From assembly GCF_028688795.1 (NCBI RefSeq), contig NZ_JAQTXM010000012.1, positions 62,001 to 126,000 on the forward strand: 64,000 nt of DNA, given 5' to 3'. This DNA comes from Rhodoferax sp. (GTDB lineage Bacteria; Pseudomonadota; Gammaproteobacteria; Burkholderiales; Burkholderiaceae_C). The position numbers and the translations under genes were made by a program. Below the pieces are notes generated by a model. That model was not told the DNA's origin. It saw nothing but the letters and a program-made list of their open reading frames with translations, and did not search any database. Of this stretch, positions 1 through 8,163 are shown in pieces (position 1 is the first letter of the stretch; every line of letters starts with the position of its first letter).

Positions 1-2
1 CA

Positions 3-1436
3 ACACCAGGCGCCCTGATCGTTTGCCCAACCCGCGAACTGGCCCAGCAAGTGGCCCATGACGCGATTGACTTGGTGCAGCATTGCCGTGGTCTGCGCGT
101 GGCCAACATTGTGGGTGGCATGCCTTACCAGTTGCAAATTGCCAAGTTGCAAAACGCCAATCTGGTGGTGGCTACCCCAGGCCGTTTGCTTGACCTGCAA
201 CGCTCGATGCAAATCAAACTTGACCAAGTGCAGTTTTTGGTGGTGGACGAGGCCGACCGCATGCTCGATCTGGGCTTCTCTGATGACCTGGCTGAAATCA
301 ACCAGCTCACCATTGACCGCAAGCAAACCATGATGTTCAGCGCCACCTTTGCGCCGCGCATTCAACAACTGGCTTCCCGCGTGATGCGTGAGCCACAGCG
401 CATCACCATCGACAGCCCGCAAGAAAAACACGCCAACATCAAGCAAGTGCTGTTCTGGGCCGACAACGCGCAGCACAAACGCAAGTTGCTGGACCACTGG
501 TTGCGCGACACCACCATCAACCAAGCCATTGTGTTTGCCAGTACGCAAATTGAATGCGACGGCTTGGCCAATGACTTGCAGCAAGAAGGCTTTGATGCCG
601 TGGCGTTGCATGGCGCTTTGAGCCAAGGCTTGCGCAATCGCCGTCTGATGGCGCTGCGTCAAGGTCAAGTGCAAATTTTAGTGGCAACCGATGTGGCCGC
701 CCGCGGTATTGACGTGCCTACCGTGACCCACGTGTTCAACTATGGTTTGCCCATGAAGGCAGAGGACTACACCCATCGCATTGGCCGTACTGGTCGCGCC
801 GGGCGTGATGGCCTGGCCGTGACATTTGCTGAGTTGCGTGACCGCCGCCGGATTTTTGACATTGAAGCGTTTAACCGCCAGCCCATCAAGGCTGAGGTGG
901 TGCCTGGTCTGGAACCCAAGCAGCGCATTCCTGAATCGCGCCCAAGCTTTGGTGGCCGTGACAACCGTGGCGGTGGTGATTTCCAATCGCGTGACCGCAA
1001 ATTTGGTGGCGGTGGCCGCCCAGGTGGTTTTGATGCACCGCGTGGCAATTTCGACGCACCGCGTGGCAATTTTGGTGATAGAAATTCCGCTGGCCCCCGT
1101 GTAGTAGGTGCAGGAAGCTATCAAAATAATAGCGGTGGTGGTTTTGCCGGTCGTGAAGATCGCTCTTTTGCTCCCCGTGAAAGTGCACCACGCGAAGGCT
1201 TCAGCTACGAGCGCAAGGGCGGTTTCAACGACCGCTTTGCCGGTGACCGCAATGGCGGCGGCGGTGCTGCAGCACCGCGCGGCGATTTCGCCCCCCGTGG
1301 TGACTCTGCCCCCCGTGGTGACTTTGCTGCCCGCAAACCAGCCTTTGGTAAGCCAGCTTTCGCCAAGCCAGCCGGCGGCGGCAAGGTGTTTGTCCCTCGT
1401 GACGCGCAAAAACGTTTCTCCAAGAACGACCGCTGA
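3..1436 (+). CDS. rhlE: DEAD-box ATP-dependent RNA helicase, RhlE type (5' end outside window)
   Basis: Superfamily 2 RNA helicase that unwinds RNA duplexes with ATP, probably in ribosome assembly or mRNA turnover. The reading frame is open from base 3, before any start codon, so the N-terminus with the Q motif and Walker A lies upstream of the window. Visible motifs in order are PTRELA (27-44), TPGRLLD, DEAD (246-257), SAT in MFSATF, ATDVAARGID and HRIGRTGRAG. The last ~170 residues are a low-complexity Arg/Gly/Asp-rich tail with repeated PRGDF/PRGNF-like units, typical of the RNA-binding tails of RhlE-like proteins in betaproteobacteria. A strong terminator follows. Family is certain; the choice of RhlE over a related DEAD-box paralogue is inferred. 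Confidence 0.9.
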   Translation, partial: TPGALIVCPTRELAQQVAHDAIDLVQHCRGLRVANIVGGMPYQLQIAKLQNANLVVATPGRLLDLQRSMQIKLDQVQFLVVDEADRMLDLGFSDDLAEINQLTIDRKQTMMFSATFAPRIQQLASRVMREPQRITIDSPQEKHANIKQVLFWADNAQHKRKLLDHWLRDTTINQAIVFASTQIECDGLANDLQQEGFDAVALHGALSQGLRNRRLMALRQGQVQILVATDVAARGIDVPTVTHVFNYGLPMKAEDYTHRIGRTGRAGRDGLAVTFAELRDRRRIFDIEAFNRQPIKAEVVPGLEPKQRIPESRPSFGGRDNRGGGDFQSRDRKFGGGGRPGGFDAPRGNFDAPRGNFGDRNSAGPRVVGAGSYQNNSGGGFAGREDRSFAPRESAPREGFSYERKGGFNDRFAGDRNGGGGAAAPRGDFAPRGDSAPRGDFAARKPAFGKPAFAKPAGGGKVFVPRDAQKRFSKNDR

Positions 1437-1452
1437 TCGATAGCCTTTCATT

Positions 1453-1489
1453 AAAAAACCCGCAGGCTTTTCAACCTGCGGGTTTTTTT
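1453..1489 (+). terminator. Rho-independent terminator after the helicase gene
   Basis: A-run, stem ACCCGCAGG / CCTGCGGGT with a short loop, then a run of seven T. It lies 17 nt after the helicase stop codon. Confidence 0.93.
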
Positions 1490-1601
1490 GCGCCTGAACC
1501 ATTTGTTGCCGATCGGTGGCAACGTTCCGGGTCAAGCTCGCCCGGTTCTGTGGCGTTGAGTTGGCGGGTCAGAATTCAAATTAGACAGGCCTCCCCAGCT
1601 A

Positions 1602-1626
1602 TTTTTTGTTGCAATGCAACAAAAAA
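1602..1626. promoter_or_regulatory. Perfect 11-bp inverted repeat upstream of the phasin promoter (candidate PhaR operator)
   Basis: TTTTTTGTTGC and GCAACAAAAAA are separated by AAT, so the centre reads TTGCAATGCAA. It ends directly next to the -35 element of the phasin promoter. A second TGC-rich sequence (TGCTGCACTGCAACA, 1664-1678) lies just after the -10. PHB-responsive PhaR repressors are known to bind TGC/GCA-rich sites near phasin promoters; assignment to PhaR is inference. Confidence 0.5.
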
Positions 1627-1627
1627 C

Positions 1628-1655
1628 TTGCAGGGTCACGGGTTTTCCCTATAAT
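1628..1655 (+). promoter_or_regulatory. Sigma-70 type promoter of the phasin gene
   Basis: TTGCAG (1628-1633), a 16-nt spacer and a perfect TATAAT (1650-1655). The phasin start codon is about 77 nt downstream of the -10. The promoter is sandwiched between two TGC/GCA-rich sequences that could be repressor sites. Confidence 0.75.
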
Positions 1656-1732
1656 TCAGACCATGCTGCACTGCAACATTATTGTTTGAGGCAGCTGCAA
1701 TGTCCCGCATTTCATCTCTTAAGGAACTCACC

Positions 1733-2278
1733 ATGTTTATTACTGCTGACCAAATCACCGCCACCAACAAAACCAACCTCGACACCGTTCAAGGCCTGGC
1801 TACCAAGTCTTTTACTGGCCTGGAAAAGATGGTTGAGCTCAACTTGGCCGCTGCCAAGGCTTTGATGACTGAATCATTCAGCTACGCTCAAAGCTTGTTG
1901 GCCGCCAAAGACTTGCAAGCCGCTTTGGCTTTGCAAACGGCTGCTGTGTCTCCTTTGGCTGAAAAGACCGTGTCTTACAGCCGCCACGTGTATGGCATCG
2001 CTGTTGAAGCTGGTGCTGAATTCACCAAGGCGCTAGAAGGCAAGACTGCTGAAGCCCAAAAGACCTTCAACCAAGTGGTTGAAAACGTGGCCAAGAACGC
2101 ACCCGCTGGCACTGAGTCTGCTGTTGCCGTGCTCAAAAGCGCCTTGGCTTCCAGCCAAAACGCCATTGACTCTGCACAAAGCTCTGCCAAGCAAGCTTTG
2201 GCCATGGCTGAGAGCAACATCTCTGCGGTGACAGAGCAAGCCCTGACCGCTGCTGCTTCGGTTGGCAAAAAGGCTTAA
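1733..2278 (+). CDS. phaP: Phasin family protein (PHB granule-associated)
   Basis: Phasins coat polyhydroxybutyrate granules and set their number and size. The 181-residue product is Ala/Lys-rich and predicted almost entirely helical, beginning MFITADQITATNKTNLD and continuing with GLEKMVELNLAAAKAL, the usual phasin_2 pattern of Burkholderiales proteins. The ATG at 1733 is preferred over an in-frame upstream codon at 1682 because AAGGAA precedes it at normal spacing and the extra N-terminus does not resemble phasins. The gene is monocistronic, with its own promoter and terminator. Regulation by granule availability through PhaR is likely but not shown. Confidence 0.9.
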   Translation: MFITADQITATNKTNLDTVQGLATKSFTGLEKMVELNLAAAKALMTESFSYAQSLLAAKDLQAALALQTAAVSPLAEKTVSYSRHVYGIAVEAGAEFTKALEGKTAEAQKTFNQVVENVAKNAPAGTESAVAVLKSALASSQNAIDSAQSSAKQALAMAESNISAVTEQALTAAASVGKKA

Positions 2279-2297
2279 TCGTCTTTCGCTTCGCGGC

Positions 2298-2332
2298 AAC
2301 AAAAAAGGCACCTTCGGGTGCCTTTTTTGTTG
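2298..2332 (+). terminator. Rho-independent terminator after the phasin gene
   Basis: Long stem AACAAAAAAGGCACC / GGTGCCTTTTTTGTT around a TTCG loop. It lies between the convergent phasin and acetyltransferase genes and could serve both strands. Confidence 0.93.
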
Positions 2333-2360
2333 GGGTTGTAGTTTGGTCAGCCCGGCAGTC

Positions 2361-2870
2361 TTAAAACAGCGCTGCGTTAGACCGCAATTGCTCAGGTGCA
2401 AAGCGGTGAATGGTCATGTTGCCAACGTCATAGGCGCCCATGCTCTTGTAAAACTGCAGGGTTGGTTCGTTCCAGTCCAGGCAGCCCCATTCCAGCCGAT
2501 GGCAGCCACGATCAAGTGCCAGTTTTGACATGAACGACATCATGATCTTCCCCAAGCCCTTGGATCGCACGGCCTCGTCGATGAAGAAGCCGTCAATGTA
2601 AAGCCCTGTCTGCCCGATAAAGGCAGAGGAGGTTTGGCAGAAATAAACCATTCCTACCGTCTGGCCTTTATAAAGGCCAAAAATCGCCTCTCCTTTTTCC
2701 TCGGCCAGTAGTTTTCTGATGCCTTCGGTGGTGGCGATGATTTTGTCGGACATCTTCTGGTATTGCCCAAGCTTTTTCATGAAGCTCAAAACCAAGCCAG
2801 CGTCTTCAGGCGTGCCGAAACGCAGATAAAACTTGGTGTCTTTTGTCTGGATCATGTTCATGAGACCCAT
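2361..2870 (-). CDS. GNAT family N-acetyltransferase
   Basis: Transfers an acetyl group from acetyl-CoA to an amine; the substrate is unknown. The GNAT core is visible: YLRFGTPEDAGLVLSFMKKL at the N-terminus, YIDGFFIDEAVRSKGLGKIM with the R-x-x-G-x-G acetyl-CoA motif A in the middle, and the C-terminal LEWGCLDWNEPTLQFYKSMGA strand-helix typical of the family. The pattern is closest to the diamine (spermidine/spermine-like) subgroup. I chose the ATG at 2870 (MGLMNM...) because GGCGGA precedes it; a longer frame opening at 2957 would add a non-homologous Arg-rich stretch. The product is about 169 residues, and the gene converges on the phasin terminator. Confidence 0.83.
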   Translation of the reverse strand: MGLMNMIQTKDTKFYLRFGTPEDAGLVLSFMKKLGQYQKMSDKIIATTEGIRKLLAEEKGEAIFGLYKGQTVGMVYFCQTSSAFIGQTGLYIDGFFIDEAVRSKGLGKIMMSFMSKLALDRGCHRLEWGCLDWNEPTLQFYKSMGAYDVGNMTIHRFAPEQLRSNAALF

Positions 2871-2919
2871 TGTCCGCCACTTGGGCACATGAATACAGTG
2901 TGCTGGAAGCGTTGGAGCC

Positions 2920-2941
2920 CTTAAGTCTCGTCTAAGTCTCG
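2920..2941 (+). promoter_or_regulatory. Candidate QseB/PmrA-type response-regulator box
   Basis: CTTAAG-TCTCG-TCTAAG-TCTCG: two CTTAAG-like half-sites with an exact 5-nt spacer (11-bp period), the architecture bound by PmrA/QseB-type regulators. It lies about 106 nt before the hypothetical gene at 3048. A regulator of that subfamily is encoded at 5128. Confidence 0.5.
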
Positions 2942-3047
2942 GTCTGCAAAATGGCAATTACATGTTCAGCATGTCTGGTCGCTGCGATGTCCTCCGAATC
3001 ACCGCAACGACCGGGTTCAGTTCCAACCCAAACGAGGAGAACGCGAT

Positions 3048-3497
3048 ATGAATGCCACCCCAGCTGTTGTTGTGATGACCCAAGAAGACCAACGCGTGGG
3101 TGCAGCCGCGTTGACCGTGCCCCAACTTGTCGGGCAAGTTTATGAGGCGGCACCCGCAGCCGACCGAGGTCACATGCTTGAGCAGTTGTTGCGTCCTTTG
3201 GGCGTGCTGGCGCTAGTGGCCGTGGCCGACGGTGTCTTTGCAAAAATCCGGTTTCGCGGTGGCTGGCCGGATTTGCATGTTCGGCTTGAAGATGCGCAAA
3301 ACGTGCAAGCCAGTGACGTGATCACCCTGGTGGACTATGTTCAACAAGTGAGTGTCCAGGCGGTTGATGGGCTGGCTCAGATGCTCACCATGACGCCCAT
3401 GATGGCCACATCGGCCGCCGCCGGGCTGCTCGTTACGTTGTTGGTGCAGCGCGCCAGAACCCGCCGGGCGAACGACGTTGAACCGGGGCCTATGTAA
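3048..3497 (+). CDS. Hypothetical protein with a C-terminal hydrophobic segment
   Basis: I do not recognise this 149-residue protein. The start is well supported: ATG preceded by AGGAGA at about 8 nt. Residues 45-60 are hydrophobic, residues 70-100 contain a short charged region (DLHVRLEDAQNVQASD), and residues 117-134 (MMATSAAAGLLVTLLVQR) could form a membrane helix followed by a positive patch RARTRR, suggesting an inner-membrane protein with a cytoplasmic tail. A QseB/PmrA-like box lies upstream. It is followed on the same strand by the TPR membrane protein 64 nt later. Function unknown. Confidence 0.65.
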   Translation: MNATPAVVVMTQEDQRVGAAALTVPQLVGQVYEAAPAADRGHMLEQLLRPLGVLALVAVADGVFAKIRFRGGWPDLHVRLEDAQNVQASDVITLVDYVQQVSVQAVDGLAQMLTMTPMMATSAAAGLLVTLLVQRARTRRANDVEPGPM

Positions 3498-3561
3498 GTT
3501 TGTGCCAATCGGCAAAATCATCCCATCTGTTTGCCGTTCAGTTTTTTAAGAGGCCACCGCC

Positions 3562-4530
3562 ATGCAGTTCTTTCAGTTAATTACCACCAAAACCCTCAAG
3601 TGGCTTTTGGTTGCGTCCTTTTTCAGCCTTGGGCTGGCCATGGCGCAGACAGAGCCCACACTAAACCAGGTGTATGCCACCGCCCAATCGGGCAAGTTGG
3701 ACCAGGCTCAGCTGATGATTCAACAAGTGCTGGTTTCGCACCCCAACAGCGCCAAAGCTTTCTTTGTTCAAAGCGAGCTTTACGCACGGCAGGCCAATTT
3801 GGCGAAGGCGCGTGACGCCTTGGCGACGGCCGAGAAATTGGCCCCCGGTCTGCCCTTTGCCAAAGCGGCATCGGTGCAAAGCTTGCGTGCGCAACTGGCT
3901 GGAAAAAGTGGCCAGGTGATGGTCAGTGGCTCTTCCACGCATGTGGCTGCGCTCAGTCCAGGCGATGGCGCTTTTCCAGCCGTTGCGGCCGCGTCGCCAT
4001 CTTCCTGGCTGTTGCCACTGTTGTTGGCTGTCGGCGTGATCGGTCTGGGTTATGTTTTGTTTCGCAAGAAACAGCCTGAACCTTTTGCCCAGCAGTCCGG
4101 CTTTGCTAACCCGAACGGACTGAATGGCCCGCAGACGTTTGGCTCTGCTGTGAGCGCCACGCCCTATGCACCAGCTGGCTATCCAGCGCAGGGCGGCATG
4201 AGTAGCCCACAGACTTTTGGCCTGGGCAGCAACGCCTCTGCCATGCAAGCGCCCGCTGGCCAAGCCACTGGCAACGGTCTGGGCGGCCGAATCATGGGTG
4301 GTGTGGCCACCGGTTTGGCAGTTGGCGCCGGTGTCATGGCTGCACAAGCCATTGGCCGAAACCTCATGGGCAGTCATACGCCTGAAGCGGCCGCTGCCAC
4401 CAACCCCGCCAACCAGAACTTTCAGGCGCTTGACCAGAACCCTGACATGGGTGGCGCAGACTTTGGCATCAGCGACACCAGTTCGTGGGACAGTGGCGAT
4501 GTGGGTGGCTCAAGCGACTGGGACAACTGA
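3562..4530 (+). CDS. Exported TPR protein with single membrane helix and Gly/Ala-rich tail
   Basis: Residues 12-28 form a signal peptide (LKWLLVASFFSLGLAMA, cleavage probably before Gln29). Residues 33-100 read as two TPR-like helical hairpins (AQSGKLDQAQLMIQQVLVSH; ARQANLAKARDALATAEKLAP). Residues 149-167 are a clear transmembrane helix followed by RKK. The C-terminal half is low complexity, with two PQTFG motifs, a Gly/Ala-rich hydrophobic stretch around 245-270 (MGGVATGLAVGAGVMAAQAIG) and an acidic end rich in Asp, Ser and Trp (SSWDSGDVGGSSDWDN). An envelope protein-interaction role is plausible. No specific family name can be given. Confidence 0.72.
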   Translation: MQFFQLITTKTLKWLLVASFFSLGLAMAQTEPTLNQVYATAQSGKLDQAQLMIQQVLVSHPNSAKAFFVQSELYARQANLAKARDALATAEKLAPGLPFAKAASVQSLRAQLAGKSGQVMVSGSSTHVAALSPGDGAFPAVAAASPSSWLLPLLLAVGVIGLGYVLFRKKQPEPFAQQSGFANPNGLNGPQTFGSAVSATPYAPAGYPAQGGMSSPQTFGLGSNASAMQAPAGQATGNGLGGRIMGGVATGLAVGAGVMAAQAIGRNLMGSHTPEAAAATNPANQNFQALDQNPDMGGADFGISDTSSWDSGDVGGSSDWDN

Positions 4531-4559
4531 TAAAACGTTAAATCCAGAAGTGCCCTGCC

Positions 4560-5110
4560 ATGATCCTCCCCTTGCTGAAACCGCTTGCTGTTGTCATCCT
4601 TCTTCTTGATGCCACAAGCAGCTACGCCCTGCAGCTCAAGTCCCAGCACGCCATTGTGGTCAGCAATGACACCGGTGCGGTTTTTTTTGAGAAAGGTGCT
4701 GGCGAATCGGTACCCATTGCATCGCTGAGCAAGCTCATGACGGCCATGGTTGTGCTTGACAGCAAGCCGGACATGAACGAACGAATCGCCATTGATGCCG
4801 CCGATGTGGACTTGCTCAAACACAGTAAATCACATGTGCCAGTTGGCACCACCTTGCCGCGCCAGCAGGTGCTTCAGCTGGCCTTGATGTCGTCAGATAA
4901 CCGCGCCGCGGCTGCCTTGGCGGGCACCTATGCTGGTGCAACGCGGCTTTTCTCAAGGCAGTGAATGAAAAAATAAAGGCGCTGGGGATGACGCACACGG
5001 TCATCAGGGAGCCCACCGGGCTGTCGCCAGAAAACACACATCGGGTCTGAGCAGGGCTGGCCCATGAGGCCCGCAAGGCCCTGATCGCCCAGGGTGACAA
5101 AATGGCTTGA
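4560..5110 (+). pseudogene. pbpG: D-Ala-D-Ala endopeptidase (PBP7-like) pseudogene
   Basis: The first 134 codons encode a signal-like N-terminus, the serine-peptidase motif SxxK in IASLSKLMTAMVVLD and the SDN motif in LMSSDNRAAAAL, as in penicillin-binding endopeptidases of the PbpG/DacA family. The frame is lost near 4940. Shifted by one base, it continues with NAAFLKAVNEKIKALGMTHT and EPTGLSPENTH, exactly the expected family sequence, then stops at 5048-5050. A further in-frame remnant runs to 5110. The C-terminal third with the KTG motif is absent. One lost base plus a truncating deletion therefore explain the structure, and no active enzyme is expected. Confidence 0.82.
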
Positions 5111-5127
5111 ACTGAAAGAGTGATTGC

Positions 5128-5793
5128 ATGCGCCTGCTGCTGGTAGAAGACGATTTGATGATTGGTGAATCCGTGCTGGATTTGCTGCGGGCCGAAGGCT
5201 ATGCGGTGGATTGGGTAAAAGACGGCGAAATGGCCGACACGGCACTTAACTCTCAAAACTACAGCCTGGTGCTGCTTGACCTAGGCCTGCCGCGTCGCGA
5301 TGGGCTCACGGTGCTGTGCCAATTGCGTGCCCGCAAAGACCGCACGCCCGTGCTGATTGCCACCGCGCGGGATGCCGTGGCGCAACGCGTTGAAGGACTC
5401 GACATGGGGGCCGACGACTACATCGTCAAACCCTACGAACTTGACGAACTGCTGGCCCGCATTCGGGCGCTGATTCGCCGTGCGGCAGGTCGCGCAGAGC
5501 CGGTTTATGAGCACTTGGGCATCAGCATTGACCCTGTCACCCGCGAGGTCACGCTGGACGGACAGCCGGTGGTGTTGTCGGCACGTGAATGGTCGATTCT
5601 GGAGCTGCTGCTGGCCCGCCCGGGCCTGGTGTTGTCGCGCAGACAGCTTGAGGAAAAACTGTACAGCTGGAAGGATGACCTCTCAAGTAACGCGATCGAG
5701 GTGTACATCCACGGGCTGCGCAAGAAGCTGGGGCCGGGCCTGATTCAAAACGTGCGCGGTGTGGGCTACATGATTCCCAAAGGTGCAGCTTGA
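5128..5793 (+). CDS. Two-component response regulator, OmpR/QseB-PmrA subfamily
   Basis: DNA-binding response regulator of 221 residues. The receiver domain (1-115) has the acidic pair E7/D8-D9, phosphoacceptor D51 in LVLLDLGLPRRDG and K101 in DDYIVKPYE. The C-terminal winged helix (125-217) ends LRKKLGPGLIQNVRGVGYM. The stretch LEEKLYSWKDDLSSNAIEVY closely matches QseB/PmrA-type regulators, which bind CTTAAG-N5-CTTAAG boxes; such a box is seen at 2920. It is co-transcribed with the kinase gene, overlapping it by 4 nt (TTGA). Target genes and stimulus are unknown. Confidence 0.9.
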   Translation: MRLLLVEDDLMIGESVLDLLRAEGYAVDWVKDGEMADTALNSQNYSLVLLDLGLPRRDGLTVLCQLRARKDRTPVLIATARDAVAQRVEGLDMGADDYIVKPYELDELLARIRALIRRAAGRAEPVYEHLGISIDPVTREVTLDGQPVVLSAREWSILELLLARPGLVLSRRQLEEKLYSWKDDLSSNAIEVYIHGLRKKLGPGLIQNVRGVGYMIPKGAA

Positions 5794-7124
5794 GCCTGGC
5801 CCTGTCGCACTCGCTGCGCGCCCGTCTGCTTGGGCTGCTGCTGGTGGCCATTCTTTTCACCGCAGGTGCGCAAGCCCTGATTGCCTACCGCACGGCACTG
5901 GCCGAGGCAGACGTTATTTTTGACTACCAGATCGAGCAGATGGCGCTGTCGTTGCGCGCAGGTTTGCCCGTTGACAGCAAACTGGGCAAAGGCTTGGTGC
6001 CTGGCGACGAAAAAAATTTCGATTTTGTGATCCAGGTCTGGACCGCGGATGGTCTGCGCGTCTACCAGTCAGCCGCGCGCGCTGATTTGCCGAGAAGCTT
6101 GGTGCCTGGCTTCACGACCGTTCAGGCCCGCGGCACCAGCTACCGCTTGTTTTCAGTGGCATCAGGCACCCAGGTGATTCAGGTTGCGCAAGATCTGGCA
6201 GCACGCCGCGACATGGCGGGGGCGCTGGCCTTGCGCATCGTCAGCCCGATGCTGGTGATGGTGCCCTTGTTGATGCTGGTGGTGTGGTGGGTGGTCAGTG
6301 CGTCGTTGGCCCCGGTGGCCAGGGTGCGTGAGCAAGTGGCCGCGCGCCAGGCCGATGACCTGAGCGCCTTGAATGAGCGCGATTTACCTGATGAAATTCA
6401 CCCGCTGGTGCACGAACTCAACTTGCTGTTCCTGCGCCTCAGCCAAGCCTTTGATGCGCAAAAGCACTTTGTGGCCGACGCTGCCCATGAGCTGCGCTCA
6501 CCTCTGGCTGCGCTCAAGCTGCAGGTGCAGGGCTTGCGCCGCGCCACCGACGATGGCGCGCGTGATGTTGCCGTCAACCGCCTGAATGCAGGCATTGACC
6601 GGGCCACCCGGCTGGTGGCGCAACTACTGATCCTGGCGCGGCAACAGTCCAACTCGGCCGTCGGCATCAGGCCTGCCTGCATCGACTTGACGGCTCTGGC
6701 ACGGCTTGCTTTGGCCGATGCGGCCCCGGCAGCGGCCCTGCGCCAGATTGATCTGGGTCTGGTGCAAGCGGCGTATGGCGAAGTGATGGGTCATGAAGAG
6801 GCGCTGCGCATTTTGCTGCGTAACCTGCTTGACAACGCCATCAAGTACACGCCGGAAGGCGGCACAGTCAACCTGGGCGTACACAGCTACGACGATCAAA
6901 TTCGATTAACGGTTGAAGACAGCGGCCCGGGCATTGCCGCAGAAGACCGCCAGCGGGTGCTGGATCGGTTCTACCGCGTTGCCGGGTCCGAGGCTGGGGG
7001 TAGCGGCCTGGGCTTGGCCATTGTCAAAACCATCACCGATTTGCACCAAGCCAGCTTGGCCGTTGAGCGGTCCGATGCATTGGGTGGGCTACGCGTCAGA
7101 GTTGACTTCAAAGCGCTTCGGTGA
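5790..7124 (+). CDS. Sensor histidine kinase, partner of the QseB-like regulator
   Basis: Membrane kinase of 444 residues that would phosphorylate the preceding regulator. It has a transmembrane helix at 12-30, a periplasmic sensor of ~120 residues, a second helix at 153-171 and a short HAMP-like linker. The H-box is HFVADAAHELRSPLAAL (H233), the N-box LLRNLLDNAIKYTPEGG (N349), G1 VEDSGPGI (D377) and G2 GSGLGLAIV. The start appears to be TTG at 5790 overlapping the TGA of the regulator (TTGA); no ATG or GTG gives a complete first helix. Translational coupling explains the weak start. The closest type is QseC/TctE-like. Confidence 0.9.
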   Translation: MSLALSHSLRARLLGLLLVAILFTAGAQALIAYRTALAEADVIFDYQIEQMALSLRAGLPVDSKLGKGLVPGDEKNFDFVIQVWTADGLRVYQSAARADLPRSLVPGFTTVQARGTSYRLFSVASGTQVIQVAQDLAARRDMAGALALRIVSPMLVMVPLLMLVVWWVVSASLAPVARVREQVAARQADDLSALNERDLPDEIHPLVHELNLLFLRLSQAFDAQKHFVADAAHELRSPLAALKLQVQGLRRATDDGARDVAVNRLNAGIDRATRLVAQLLILARQQSNSAVGIRPACIDLTALARLALADAAPAAALRQIDLGLVQAAYGEVMGHEEALRILLRNLLDNAIKYTPEGGTVNLGVHSYDDQIRLTVEDSGPGIAAEDRQRVLDRFYRVAGSEAGGSGLGLAIVKTITDLHQASLAVERSDALGGLRVRVDFKALR

Positions 7125-7148
7125 GCACTTGTGCGCGCCTTGGCGCAC

Positions 7149-7415
7149 TCAAAACATGCTGGCCGCAATGTTGATGGTGAACGCCAGAATGGCGGTATTG
7201 AACCCAAATGACAAGATGGACTGCAGCAGCACCAAACGGCGCATGGGTTGGGTCGTAACGCTCACGTCGGCAGTTTGCGAAGCTACGGCGATGGTGAAAG
7301 AAAAATACAGAAAATCGCCGTAGTCGGGCCTGAAGTCGGCATTGTCATCAGGAAACTTCAGTGCATGGCAGCACTGGGTTTGCAAGGTCATCCTGGCACG
7401 GCGGCAGGGCGCCAC
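7149..7415 (-). pseudogene. C-terminal remnant of a DUF1345 membrane protein
   Basis: The reverse strand encodes [48 protein letters not shown] and TINIAASMF, which is the C-terminal ~70 residues of DUF1345 inner-membrane proteins (normally ~210-220 residues with several helices). The N-terminal two thirds are missing. The fragment begins abruptly after an unrelated Arg/Cys-rich stretch next to the phosphatase gene end (7429). No credible ribosome-binding site is seen. Judged a remnant of a deleted gene rather than a working small protein. Confidence 0.7.
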
Positions 7416-7428
7416 ACTGGTGTGGCAT

Positions 7429-8097
7429 TCACGCGTGTGTCACCCAATCGGAAAACTCGGGTGCATCCAAATGGTTCAGCGTGTTGTAGGTTTGCAGAGC
7501 GTAGCGTTTGGGCGTGAAGGTGAATTCGGTGACCGAACTGTTGCGCAGGCGCATGTTGAGTTCTACCGTCGCCTCGGGCGGTGCCTGCAGCACGTGGCTC
7601 ACAGCGCAGGCAATCGGCCCACCGCTGGAGACCAGCAGCACGCGCTCAAACTGGCTTTGGCGCACATGGTCAAGCACCTCAACCACTTGTTGTCTGAAGG
7701 TGGGCCAATCTGGCATGCCTTTGGGGTGCGCCTGGCCCAGCATCCATTGCGTGAGGCCCGTGCGCAGCAACCGAAAGTGGTGGCGGTAGTTGTCGGGTGA
7801 AGGGGTGCGCTCCAGTGGCGCCGGGTGCACGGTAGCAACGATGGCGTCACTGTCGTACTCATTCAAACCCGGCCAACGCATGGCACTGAGGGCTGAGCCC
7901 ATGCCTTCACCGATGCCTGAGAGGGTTTGGGTGTGGCGACGCAACGTGCCGGTTAGCACGGCGTCAAAGCGTGCGCCTTTGCTGGCGAAGTAGCGACCCA
8001 GCTGCACGCTTTGGCGCTGGCCAAGCGCGCTTAATTGGTCGTAATCGTCAGCGCCAAAAGACGCCTGACCGTGTCTTACAAGATAAAGGGTTGCCAT
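7429..8097 (-). CDS. Histidine phosphatase family protein (phosphoglycerate mutase-like)
   Basis: Cytoplasmic protein of 222 residues. The start at 8097 puts the catalytic RHG motif at residues 8-10 ([15 protein letters not shown]), as in the family; an upstream in-frame start at 8160 is unlikely. Other family features are a [16 protein letters not shown] helix and [13 protein letters not shown]. The second catalytic His, usually in SHGG near the C-terminus, reads VSSGGPIA here, so Ser replaces His. Catalysis may therefore be altered, or this subgroup may use another residue. It is the last gene of a minus-strand run with PhzF, aminotransferase, racemase and LysE. Substrate unknown. Confidence 0.82.
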   Translation of the reverse strand: MATLYLVRHGQASFGADDYDQLSALGQRQSVQLGRYFASKGARFDAVLTGTLRRHTQTLSGIGEGMGSALSAMRWPGLNEYDSDAIVATVHPAPLERTPSPDNYRHHFRLLRTGLTQWMLGQAHPKGMPDWPTFRQQVVEVLDHVRQSQFERVLLVSSGGPIACAVSHVLQAPPEATVELNMRLRNSSVTEFTFTPKRYALQTYNTLNHLDAPEFSDWVTHA

Positions 8098-8163
8098 GGC
8101 GCGCGAATGTAAGTCAACTATGTTGCGTGAAACTGTCGCGCTTGCGACCTGGTGTTGCAACAG

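Noticed and set aside
678..1535. Long open frame on the minus strand opposite the helicase tail
   Set aside because: It is the shadow of the GC-rich Arg/Gly repeats; no ribosome-binding site and no recognisable protein features.
3661..4377. Minus-strand 238-codon frame opposite the TPR protein gene
   Set aside because: Shadow frame: Cys/His/Arg-rich composition and no family pattern, while the plus-strand protein has a clear signal peptide and membrane helix.
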